From: Flavobacterium aquiphilum
GTDB taxonomy: Bacteria; Bacteroidota; Bacteroidia; Flavobacteriales; Flavobacteriaceae
Length of the DNA stretch: 64,000 nucleotides
Direction: 5' to 3'
Assembly: GCF_027111335.1 (NCBI RefSeq)
Contig: NZ_CP114288.1
Span: 558,001-622,000 of the forward strand
The translations under genes were made by a program, and so were the position numbers. A model generated the notes under the pieces. That model was given only the letters and a program-made list of their open reading frames with translations, had not been told where the DNA came from and made no database searches. This document shows, piece by piece, positions 1 through 7,190 of the stretch. The stretch's first letter is position 1. Every line of letters begins with the position of its first letter.

Positions 1-501
1 TTTAAAGATATTGCCACTACCGGAAAATCTACAATGGGTTGGTTTCATGGGTTTAAGCTCCATATTATCATTAATGACAAAGGAGAATTGTTAAGCTTTG
101 CTGTAACTCAAGCCAACGTAGATGATAGAGAGCCACTGAAAAATGAGGGCTTTTTGAATGCTATTTTCGGAAAACTATTTGGTGATAAAGGATATATAAG
201 CGAAAAACTCTCCCAATTATTATTTGTTGATGGAGTTCAATTAATTACAAGCATTCGCAATAATATGAAAAATAGTTTGATGGAAATGAGTGATAAAATC
301 TTACTCCGTAAACGCTCAATAATAGAAACAGTTAACGATGAACTTAAAAATATTTGCCAAGTTGAACATTCTAGACATCGTTCATTTACCAACTTTTTGT
401 CAAATCTTATAGCCGGAATAATTGCTTATAATTTTCTGCCTAAAAAACCTTCTTTGAAATACGAAACGGTTAAAACTAACCAATTAGCAGTATTTTATTA
501 A
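1..501 (+). CDS. IS982-type transposase, 3' part (cut by window start)
   Basis: The reading frame is already open at base 1, so the N-terminus lies outside the window. The visible 166 residues look like the C-terminal half of an IS982-family DDE transposase. They include a GWFHGFKLH segment, then an aspartate-containing VDDREPL segment, then LFGDKGYIS, and a late glutamate in RSIIETVNDELKN followed by HSRHRS. These are the usual surroundings of the later acidic catalytic residues in this family. The enzyme would bind IS ends and catalyse cut-and-paste transposition. I could not assign the right terminal inverted repeat after the stop. Whether the copy is active cannot be judged without the missing 5' half. 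Confidence 0.8.
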   Translation, partial: FKDIATTGKSTMGWFHGFKLHIIINDKGELLSFAVTQANVDDREPLKNEGFLNAIFGKLFGDKGYISEKLSQLLFVDGVQLITSIRNNMKNSLMEMSDKILLRKRSIIETVNDELKNICQVEHSRHRSFTNFLSNLIAGIIAYNFLPKKPSLKYETVKTNQLAVFY

Positions 502-542
502 TCGAGTTCAGGTTTATATATTAGCTGAATAAACAATAAGGA

Positions 543-580
543 TTTGATGGGATAAAATCATCCAATTTGGACTAGATTTG
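543..580 (+). repeat. Left member of an imperfect direct repeat bracketing the TIGR02391-like gene
   Basis: This stretch begins TTTGATGGGA and ends AGATTTG, with ATTTGGA inside. A similar 36-nt stretch at 1493-1528 has the same three blocks in the same order. The pair flanks the gene at 660-1463. Confidence 0.4.
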
Positions 581-659
581 AGTGGTTTTGTCACACGTAT
601 AAGTAAGTTAGCGGTTATTTTAGACAACTGAAATCACAAAAGATAATTTCAAGAAAGAT

Positions 660-1463
660 ATGGCAAAAAAAATATTCGATTCAATTGACAGCGGGACTTT
701 GGAAGGGTTGGCAAAAATTTTAGCTGATACAGAAAAGGGACTGACAGGAACTGAATTATCTAAATTTATTCCAGAAGCAGGACTTACTGACATTGACCCA
801 TTAAACTCAAAGTGGAAAAGGCTTTATAATAGTTTTGCTGACTACCAAAACAGAAATCAGAATTCTAATAATATTTTAAAATTCATAAACTTATCTCTAA
901 AGCCCTCACGTTTTATTGGACAAAATGATAAATTTGAAACTATTCGAGCTGAATTAAACAAAAGACTTTCATTTATCGGGTTACAATTGAATCAAAATGG
1001 TGTGTTTAATCTTGTTGCTGTAGCGACAACAATTACAGAAGCCGAACAACGAGTGAATAGGTTTAAATCAAAACTTGAAAATAGAAATATTCATTCAAAA
1101 ATTTATGACTACTGTAATTCAGAACTAATAACGGAAAACTATTTTCACTCAGTTTTTGAAGCTGTTAAAAGCATTGCAGAAGAGATTAGACAAAAGACGA
1201 ATTTAACTCTTGACAGAGCTGAACTCATCGACAAGGCACTTTCTGTTACAAATCCGCTAATCAAAATTAATTCATTGCAGACCGAAACAGAACAAAGCGA
1301 GCAAAAAGGGTTTTCAAATTTAATAAAAGGAGTTTTTGGAATGTTTAGAAATACAACTGCTCACGCACCAAAAGTTGTATGGGCAATAAATGAAGACGAA
1401 GCGTTAGACATAATGACAACAATATCATTAATACATAAGAAACTTAATAAAAAAAGCCACTGA
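660..1463 (+). CDS. TIGR02391 (Ymh)-like protein with HEPN-like Rx4H motif
   Basis: A 267-residue protein resembling the TIGR02391/Hypoth_Ymh family, which is often found near mobile and defence genes. Its C-terminal third (about 160-265) is helical and contains GMFRNTTAHAP, so R230 and H235 form an R-x4-H motif like the RNase motif of HEPN domains. The N-terminal 150 residues are a less recognisable helical region. The gene is alone, between a transposase end and a toxin-antitoxin pair, and is bracketed by imperfect direct repeats. A role as a toxin or abortive-infection effector is inferred from the motif and context. Family assignment is moderately sure and function is not established. Confidence 0.6.
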   Translation: MAKKIFDSIDSGTLEGLAKILADTEKGLTGTELSKFIPEAGLTDIDPLNSKWKRLYNSFADYQNRNQNSNNILKFINLSLKPSRFIGQNDKFETIRAELNKRLSFIGLQLNQNGVFNLVAVATTITEAEQRVNRFKSKLENRNIHSKIYDYCNSELITENYFHSVFEAVKSIAEEIRQKTNLTLDRAELIDKALSVTNPLIKINSLQTETEQSEQKGFSNLIKGVFGMFRNTTAHAPKVVWAINEDEALDIMTTISLIHKKLNKKSH

Positions 1464-1492
1464 CAGCTATTACAACTGATTTGGGTATTAGG

Positions 1493-1528
1493 TTTGATGG
1501 GAAAATGGTTTTGTATTTGGAAGATTTG
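1493..1528 (+). repeat. Right member of the imperfect direct repeat
   Basis: It shares TTTGATGGGA, ATTTGGA and AGATTTG with 543-580, in the same order and orientation. The rest of the 250-base gap between 1464 and 1713 shows only the promoter of the downstream pair. Confidence 0.4.
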
Positions 1529-1700
1529 CCTCGACTGTTCGTTATCATTCGGGTGACAAATCATGAAATAGAGGTTTAATTTAGATATCAGCCTGCCGTA
1601 GTATTAAGATGTCGTGAATAATTTCAAAATCCCGAATCTTTAATTAAAAATGCTTTTGAATATCAGTGCAAATTCAATATAATCTTTGACGCTTTTTCTT

Positions 1701-1708
1701 TATTTTTG
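1701..1708 (+). promoter_or_regulatory. -7 box TATTTTTG of the toxin-antitoxin operon
   Basis: The sequence fits TAnnTTTG and lies 24 bases before the ATG at 1732. It also overlaps the region just before an alternative TTG start at 1714, which makes that TTG unlikely. No TTG is correctly spaced upstream. Confidence 0.5.
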
Positions 1709-1731
1709 TATAATTGATTAAATCACAAAAA

Positions 1732-1956
1732 ATGGACAACATAATAATTTATCCGAAAAATGAAAAGCAAAAATCTTTGCTAAAATCCTTATTGGAAGAA
1801 ATGAAAGTTCGTTTTGAAATCGAAAAATCTGATGAGGATACTTTATTAGGTGAAAGTGAATTTATCTCAAAAATCGATAAATCTATTGAACAGGCTGAAT
1901 CAGGAAAAACTAGAACACTCACAAAAGAACAGCAAAAGAAGTTTTTAGGTTTATGA
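1732..1956 (+). CDS. Antitoxin of a YoeB-type toxin-antitoxin pair
   Basis: A 74-residue acidic/charged protein starting MDNIIIYPKN. The frame can be read from a TTG at 1714, but that is almost on top of the -7 box, so the ATG at 1732 is chosen. The C-terminal half (around residues 45-74, rich in E, K and Q and ending in KFLGL) has the look of a toxin-wrapping tail. It overlaps the toxin start by four bases (ATGA), which indicates translational coupling. The protein would neutralise the downstream RNase and probably bind its own promoter. The N-terminal DNA-binding fold is not identifiable by eye. The call rests mainly on size and linkage. Confidence 0.8.
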   Translation: MDNIIIYPKNEKQKSLLKSLLEEMKVRFEIEKSDEDTLLGESEFISKIDKSIEQAESGKTRTLTKEQQKKFLGL

Positions 1957-2231
1957 GTTATTCGATAGAATTAACGGATGACGCTATTGCCGACATCGAG
2001 AGGCATAAAAAATCAGGCGATAAAAAGGTTCTTATAAAAATTGACAAACTTTTAAATGAGCTCAGAAAGCATCCGATGACAGGAATTGGAAAACCGGAAC
2101 AGCTAAAATATTATGAAGTTGCAACTTGGTCGAGACGAATAACAGATAAACATAGACTCATTTACAGAATTCAAGATGATAAAGTAGTTGTTATGGTTCT
2201 TGCTTTTTGGGGACATTATGGAGAGAAATAG
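1953..2231 (+). CDS. yoeB: Txe/YoeB-family mRNA interferase toxin
   Basis: A 92-residue toxin of the RelE/YoeB superfamily. YoeB enzymes bind the ribosomal A site and cut mRNA when the antitoxin is degraded. The active-site pattern is visible: GIGKPEQLK carries E49, WSRR is followed by KHRLIY with R68, and the end is FWGHYGEK with H88-Y89. These match E46, R65, H83 and Y84 of E. coli YoeB. Length is normal for the family and nothing is missing, so it should be active. It starts inside the antitoxin stop codon and is followed by a strong bidirectional hairpin at 2270-2315. Confidence 0.93.
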   Translation: MSYSIELTDDAIADIERHKKSGDKKVLIKIDKLLNELRKHPMTGIGKPEQLKYYEVATWSRRITDKHRLIYRIQDDKVVVMVLAFWGHYGEK

Positions 2232-2269
2232 TCAGTGCCATCAGTTGTAAATTATTAGATGAAATAAAT

Positions 2270-2315
2270 AATCACCAACAGTAGTAATCAACTCTCGTTG
2301 GTGATTATTATTTTA
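2270..2315. terminator. Bidirectional terminator between yoeB and the glucosidase gene
   Basis: AATCACCAAC (2270-2279) pairs perfectly with GTTGGTGATT (2297-2306). A T-rich run follows on the plus strand. It lies between two convergent genes. Confidence 0.75.
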
Positions 2316-2316
2316 A

Positions 2317-4977
2317 TCAAAAAAACGTCTGTTCTCCATCCCCATGTAAATGCCTGATAATTTCAGTAATCAGTCCTGTCCAACCGGTTTGATGATTGGC
2401 TCCAAGCCCTTTTCCTGTATCCCCGTCAAAATATTCAAAAAACAAATGGTTTTTATTGAAAAGAGGGTCTTCCTGAAATTTTTTGTATTCACCGTACATT
2501 GGGATTTTTTTGTTACTGCCACGTACAAATAGCGCCAATAAACGTTCAGCAACTCCTTCGGCAGCTTCTTGTAAATTCATTAATTCACCAGATTCGGTTG
2601 GGAATTCTACTTTGAATTCTTTACCGTAATAACTGTGGAATTTTTCCAAAGAATCTAGAATCAGGTAGTTCATTGGGAACCAAATTGGCCCCCTCCAATT
2701 GGAATTTCCACCAAACATATCACCTGTGGCTTCAGCTGGGGTATAATCAACTTGGATTACTCCACCATCGTGCTTGAATTTATAAGGATGCTCTTTGTGG
2801 TATTTGGACAAGGAACGTACTCCAAAATCAGACAAAAATTCCTTTTCATCAAACATCCGCTTCAGAATCATTTTCATGCGATGCCCTCTTAATGTGGAGA
2901 GCAATCGGGTTTCACCTTTTCCGGGAATGTGCCAACTGGAAACCAAGCCGGCAAGATCGGGACGGTTTTTTAAAACCCATTCAACACGGCGCTTGAACAT
3001 TGGTAATTTTTCCAATAGTTCGGGAGTTAAAACTTCAACAGCAAAAAGCGGAATCAACCCCACCATTGAGCGGATTTTCAGCAATTCGGCATCACCGTTT
3101 TCTTTATGGAGCATATCGTAATAGAACTGATCTTCTTCGTCCCAAAGGTTCAATTTGTTTTCTCCCAAAGCCTGCATAGCCCCCGAAATATGAAGGAAAT
3201 GTTCAAAGAATTTGGACGCCATATCTTGATACACTGGATTTTTCAGCGCTATTTCACAGGCAATACGGAGCATATTCAGGCAATACATTGCCATCCAGCC
3301 CGTACCATCAGCCTGTTCCAGATGACCTCCTGTAGGTAAATCGGCGGAGCGGTCAAACACCCCGATATTATCCATTCCGAGGAATCCGCCCCCAAAGATG
3401 TTATTTCCGTTTTGGTCTTTTAAATTTACCCACCATGTAAAATTGAGCAGCAGTTTATGAAAGATGCGTTCCAGAAAAACGGTATCGCCAACACCTCCAT
3501 TATTGCTTTTGTCAATTTGGTACACTTTCCAGGTTGCCCAGGCATGCACGGGCGGGTTTACATCCGAGAAAGACCACTCGTAGGCAGGAATTTGTCCATT
3601 GGGATGCATATAATATTCCCTCAAAATAACCGATAATTGCCTTTTGGCAAAATCTGGATCTAATCGGGCAAGAGGCAAAGTGTGAAAGGCCAAATCCCAA
3701 GCAGCAAACCAAGGATATTCCCATTTGTCGGGCATCGAGAGAATGTTCGAAGTGTACATGTGTTTCCATCCACTGTTGCGTCCCTCTTTCCGGTTGGCAT
3801 CGGGTCTTGGTGTCGATGGATCGCCTTTTAACCATTCGAAAACATTGTAATAATACCATTGTTTGGTCCAAAGCATACCCGCGTAGGCTTGACGTTGAAT
3901 GGACTTTAATTTTTCGTCTTTTATATCTTTTTGGATAGCGTCATAAAATTCATCAGCTTCTTCAATTCTTTTTTTGAAAATGGCATCAAAATCTTCAAAG
4001 GGTTCGTCCGGTTTGGTGTTGGTAAAACGAATGCGGTATTCTTTTTTGCCCAAGGCAGGAATGACATCATCATAATGTACCGACGCTTTGGTTCCAATTT
4101 TTTCAGGATTTATACTGGTTTGTTTTTGATTTATGATATAATCGTTGATCCCGTCTTTGGTGTAAGGGGATTGTGCAGGCGATTTATATAATTTTTCAAA
4201 ATTGGTTTTATTGTCGCAAAACAAAAAGTCTTTGGCATTTTCAGCATACAAATTGAAGTGTCCTACCAATTTATGGTTGACCTCTATATGTGATTTTTCA
4301 ACTCCAAGTAAAGTGGGTTGGTGTTTGTAATTTTCATAGCCCCAACTCCAGGTATTCCTGAACCAAACGGTAGGTAAGACCGTAATGGGAGCGGCCAATT
4401 TGGAACGGTTTTCTACCGTTATTTTTATTAAGATGTCTTGTTCATCGGCTTTGGCGTATTCTATGGTGATGTCAAAGTATTCGTCTTTGTCAAAAACGCC
4501 GGTGTCGAGCAATTCATATTCGGGTTCCTGACGGCTGCGTTTTATACTTTCCTCTATTAACTTTTCATAAGGAAAAGTGGCATGAGGATATTTATAAAGC
4601 ATTTTTTGATACGAATGCGTGGGTGTGGAATCCAGATAATAGTATATTTCCTTGACATCCTCTCCGTGATTTGACTCGGCAGGTGTCAATCCGAAGAAAC
4701 GCTCTTTGAGGATGCGGTCTTTATGGTTCCAAAAGGCAAAAGCAATACAGACGTGCTGTTTGTTATCAGAGATTCCTCCAATGCCTTCCTCTCCCCAACG
4801 ATAGGCTTTGGAACGGGCCATGTCATGAGTAGTACTTCCCCAGGCGTAGCCGCTTTGTGAATAATCCTCCCTAACGGTTCCCCATTGTCTTTCGGATAAA
4901 TAAGGCCCCCATTTTTTCCAACCTTTATTATCGGTTCTTAATTGTAAACGTAATTTTTCGGCGTTATTTTCCGGCAT
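2317..4977 (-). CDS. GH63-like (MGH1-type) glucosidase
   Basis: An 886-residue cytoplasmic protein with no signal peptide. It resembles the MGH1-like/GH63 glycoside hydrolases with an (alpha/alpha)6 barrel, commonly annotated simply as glucosidase. The N-terminal ~370 residues form a beta-rich domain (WGTVREDYS, AFAFWNHKDR). The catalytic barrel begins near YAGMLWTKQWYYYNVFEW and includes PWFAAWDLAFH and, near the C-terminus, GGNSNWRGPIWFPMNYL, segments typical for substrate and acid/base sites in this clan. It probably hydrolyses alpha-glucosidic bonds of storage or compatible-solute glucans. The exact substrate cannot be read from sequence. It is transcribed alone, converging on the toxin-antitoxin pair. 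Confidence 0.8.
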   Translation of the reverse strand: MPENNAEKLRLQLRTDNKGWKKWGPYLSERQWGTVREDYSQSGYAWGSTTHDMARSKAYRWGEEGIGGISDNKQHVCIAFAFWNHKDRILKERFFGLTPAESNHGEDVKEIYYYLDSTPTHSYQKMLYKYPHATFPYEKLIEESIKRSRQEPEYELLDTGVFDKDEYFDITIEYAKADEQDILIKITVENRSKLAAPITVLPTVWFRNTWSWGYENYKHQPTLLGVEKSHIEVNHKLVGHFNLYAENAKDFLFCDNKTNFEKLYKSPAQSPYTKDGINDYIINQKQTSINPEKIGTKASVHYDDVIPALGKKEYRIRFTNTKPDEPFEDFDAIFKKRIEEADEFYDAIQKDIKDEKLKSIQRQAYAGMLWTKQWYYYNVFEWLKGDPSTPRPDANRKEGRNSGWKHMYTSNILSMPDKWEYPWFAAWDLAFHTLPLARLDPDFAKRQLSVILREYYMHPNGQIPAYEWSFSDVNPPVHAWATWKVYQIDKSNNGGVGDTVFLERIFHKLLLNFTWWVNLKDQNGNNIFGGGFLGMDNIGVFDRSADLPTGGHLEQADGTGWMAMYCLNMLRIACEIALKNPVYQDMASKFFEHFLHISGAMQALGENKLNLWDEEDQFYYDMLHKENGDAELLKIRSMVGLIPLFAVEVLTPELLEKLPMFKRRVEWVLKNRPDLAGLVSSWHIPGKGETRLLSTLRGHRMKMILKRMFDEKEFLSDFGVRSLSKYHKEHPYKFKHDGGVIQVDYTPAEATGDMFGGNSNWRGPIWFPMNYLILDSLEKFHSYYGKEFKVEFPTESGELMNLQEAAEGVAERLLALFVRGSNKKIPMYGEYKKFQEDPLFNKNHLFFEYFDGDTGKGLGANHQTGWTGLITEIIRHLHGDGEQTFF

Positions 4978-5138
4978 ACCATTCTAAATTTGTTTCTAAA
5001 TGCAATTTAGCTAAAACACGTTTAAAAACAGTTACATAATTGGTAAAAATCAATGAAGATAATTAATGAATAGCAATTTATGGATTATTTTTTTTGGGGA
5101 ATTAGTTTGTCAATCGAAATAGTTGTTGAGAGTAGAAA

Positions 5139-5194
5139 TGCCGCGTGAGGGACAGAAGCAATCCGCCGTTGCGGAGCGGATGGCCTGACAGCAT
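5139..5194 (+). repeat. Possible divergent member of the dispersed structured element family (copy A)
   Basis: CGTGAGGGACAGAAGC is followed by a hairpin ATCCGC/GCGGAT and then GGCCTGACAGC. The layout (arm, AGC, ATCC, hairpin, CAGC arm) parallels copies B, C and D, but the sequence is shorter and more diverged. Membership is therefore less certain. A strong terminator follows directly. Confidence 0.45.
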
Positions 5195-5198
5195 AAAG

Positions 5199-5240
5199 AA
5201 AGGGACCGAATCACCAGTATAGTGAGTTGGTCCCTTTTTT
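5199..5240. terminator. Strong hairpin terminator between two minus-strand genes
   Basis: AAAGGGACC (5199-5207) pairs with GGTCCCTTT (5229-5237). A weaker inner stem is AATCAC with GTGAGT, and a T run follows. It lies downstream of the threonine dehydrogenase gene and upstream of the glucosidase gene. The remainder of the ~300-base gap 4978-5276 shows nothing else. Confidence 0.75.
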
Positions 5241-5276
5241 TATGGTGGCACGCCCAAGAAAAGAATAATTTGGGTG

Positions 5277-6239
5277 TTATTGTAATTCGGTATCGTATTG
5301 ATGCGCCAGATTTTTCAACATATCGACGGTCATCATTTCCAAATCAAATTGATGGTTCCAGCCCCAATCTTCCCTGGCACGACTGTCGTCAATGCTGGAT
5401 GGCCAACTGTCGGCAATTTTTTGACGGAAGTCGGGTACGTAGGTTACCTCGAGTTCCGGAATGTGTTTTTTGATTTCGGCAGCTATTTCTGTTGGAGTGA
5501 AACTCATAGCGGCTAGATTATACGAAGAGTGAATTTTGATTTGCTCAACTGGAGCTTTCATGATATTGATAGTGGCGGCAATGGCATCGTCCATATACAT
5601 CATCGGCATTTTTGTATCAGAGGTCAAAAAACATTCGTATTTACCTTCTGATATGGCTTTGTGATAAATGTCAACAGCGTAGTCAGTTGTTCCTCCTCCG
5701 GGAGGTGTTGTCCAGCTGATTAAGCCCGGATAACGAATGCTTCTAACATCGACACCAAACATATTGTGGTAGTATTCACACCATCTTTCGCCAGCCTGTT
5801 TACTGATGCCGTACACGGTTGAAGGCTCCATAATTGTGTATTGCGGGGTGTTTTCTTTTGGGGTATTTGGTCCAAAAACAGCTATACTGGAAGGCCAGAA
5901 TATTTTTTTGATTTTTCCGGCTTTCGCCAAATTCAAAACATGAAACAGCGAATTCATGTTGAGGTCCCAGGCAAAAGCAGGGTTTTTTTCGGCAGTTGCA
6001 GAAAGTAGGGCGGCCATCAAGTAAACATCGGTAATCTCGTGGATTTCTACCAAATGTTCGATTTGATTAAAATCCAAAGCATTGATTACTTCAAAAGGAC
6101 CTGAGTTGACCACATCATTATTTAGTTTTCGAATATCAGATGCAATAACATTGTCGGTTCCATAAATGGCTCTTAGTTCATGAGTCAATTCAGTACCGAT
6201 TTGCCCGCAGGCACCAATTATTAATATTTTTGGATTCAT
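5277..6239 (-). CDS. tdh: L-threonine 3-dehydrogenase, epimerase (short-chain) type
   Basis: A 320-residue NAD-dependent enzyme of the extended SDR/epimerase fold. It closely resembles the Flavobacterium-type threonine dehydrogenase that oxidises L-threonine to 2-amino-3-ketobutyrate. The NAD motif GACGQIG gives G9, G12 and G15. The catalytic YGISK gives Y143 and K147. The substrate-side segments SSIAVFGP, YPGLISWTTPPGGGTTDYAV and MPMMYMDDAI are those of this subfamily rather than of sugar epimerases. It is a monocistronic gene with a well-placed promoter (6259-6286). A sugar-nucleotide epimerase is the main alternative but fits the GGGTTDYAV region less well. Confidence 0.87.
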   Translation of the reverse strand: MNPKILIIGACGQIGTELTHELRAIYGTDNVIASDIRKLNNDVVNSGPFEVINALDFNQIEHLVEIHEITDVYLMAALLSATAEKNPAFAWDLNMNSLFHVLNLAKAGKIKKIFWPSSIAVFGPNTPKENTPQYTIMEPSTVYGISKQAGERWCEYYHNMFGVDVRSIRYPGLISWTTPPGGGTTDYAVDIYHKAISEGKYECFLTSDTKMPMMYMDDAIAATINIMKAPVEQIKIHSSYNLAAMSFTPTEIAAEIKKHIPELEVTYVPDFRQKIADSWPSSIDDSRAREDWGWNHQFDLEMMTVDMLKNLAHQYDTELQ

Positions 6240-6258
6240 GGTAGAAGGTTTTGAATTG

Positions 6259-6286
6259 CAAATATAACGATTTCGTAAATATTCAA
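6259..6286 (-). promoter_or_regulatory. Promoter of the threonine dehydrogenase gene (TTG-17-TATATTTG)
   Basis: On the minus strand TATATTTG (6259-6266) has a TTG 17 bases upstream (6284-6286). This matches the Bacteroidetes housekeeping consensus. Confidence 0.65.
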
Positions 6287-6394
6287 CTATAATAGCATGT
6301 ATTTTTATTTATATTTCAATAAAATGACTAAAATTTGAGGAAGTTAATAATTACAGGTGTTAATATTGTTGCTAAAATTTCGTTTAAAATCGGC

Positions 6395-6480
6395 TTTTGG
6401 CATTGCCATTTTCATTGAAATTTAAATTGATTTTGCTATCGTCATTGCCATTGAAATTGATATTGCCATTGCCATTGATA
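6395..6480. repeat. Degenerate tandem repeat of ATTGCCATTG units
   Basis: Imperfect repeats of CATTGCCATTG and ATTGAAATTGAT fill this stretch. They supply several TTG triplets. The one at 6463-6465 is 19 bases before the -7 box of the next gene. Confidence 0.6.
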
Positions 6481-6492
6481 TTTGTAACTTTG
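6463..6492 (+). promoter_or_regulatory. Promoter of the lipoprotein-mfd pair (TTG-19-TAACTTTG)
   Basis: TAACTTTG at 6485-6492 fits TAnnTTTG. A TTG at 6463-6465, inside the tandem repeat, is correctly spaced. The start codon is at 6513. Confidence 0.6.
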
Positions 6493-6512
6493 TGGCTCAA
6501 ATAATTTAGGAG

Positions 6513-7190
6513 ATGAACAATAAAGTAATGTTGCTTTTTTTGGTGCTTTGGACGGTGTTTTCCTGTAAGGACAATGATGAGCGTCTTGCCGATAATTTAA
6601 GGGATGCCAAAAAGAAAGAATTGATTTTTAAGACCATCGATAAAGGTTGGATTTTTTTTGATGCCCCTATCAACAGTACTTCCGAAGCAACTTTGAAGAC
6701 TTGGCCGGAATGGCGTGATTTTATGGATGAACTTTCCATTAAACCGAAGAAAACAATCACTGCTTTTCAAAAGAAATCCAAATCATTATCAACCAAGGTA
6801 ATGGCTTTGAACAACAATGTTCCCTCTCAATTTGATACCCCGCCTATAAGATGTAGAATTTCAGCTCTAATCACACAGGTTAGAATGTTGGATTTATATA
6901 TTAATCTTGATAAAGTTTCGGATAAAAAAGTGACGGAATTGGTTTCCGAAATTAATTTGGAATTGGTTTCCCTGCAAAGGCAAATGGACAAGATTGTTGA
7001 GAAAAGTAAAATCCCGATGGAAGTTGGAGAGTCCGAGTTATTGATGATGTTGGACACCACAAGAGCGATACAAGCAGGAAGCCCACCAGTAGTACCTGGA
7101 AGTCAAGCTATGCCTGAAAACAAAGTGATACCAGGAAATCCGGGAGGCGCAGCCACTCCAAAAAATCCAAATGATGCACACGTTGAGTAA
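6513..7190 (+). CDS. Putative lipoprotein upstream of mfd
   Basis: A 225-residue protein with a lipoprotein signal: a hydrophobic stretch at residues 5-15 ends in TVFSC, so C18 would be lipidated. The mature part is mostly helical (residues 30-175). The tail from about 185 is a Pro/Gly/Asn-rich, low-complexity linker (PVVPG, VIPGNPGG, ATPKNPND). I do not recognise a family. Its 3' end overlaps the first 20 bases of mfd, so the two are probably co-transcribed and translationally coupled. It is likely anchored in an envelope membrane facing the periplasm. Function unknown. Confidence 0.7.
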   Translation: MNNKVMLLFLVLWTVFSCKDNDERLADNLRDAKKKELIFKTIDKGWIFFDAPINSTSEATLKTWPEWRDFMDELSIKPKKTITAFQKKSKSLSTKVMALNNNVPSQFDTPPIRCRISALITQVRMLDLYINLDKVSDKKVTELVSEINLELVSLQRQMDKIVEKSKIPMEVGESELLMMLDTTRAIQAGSPPVVPGSQAMPENKVIPGNPGGAATPKNPNDAHVE

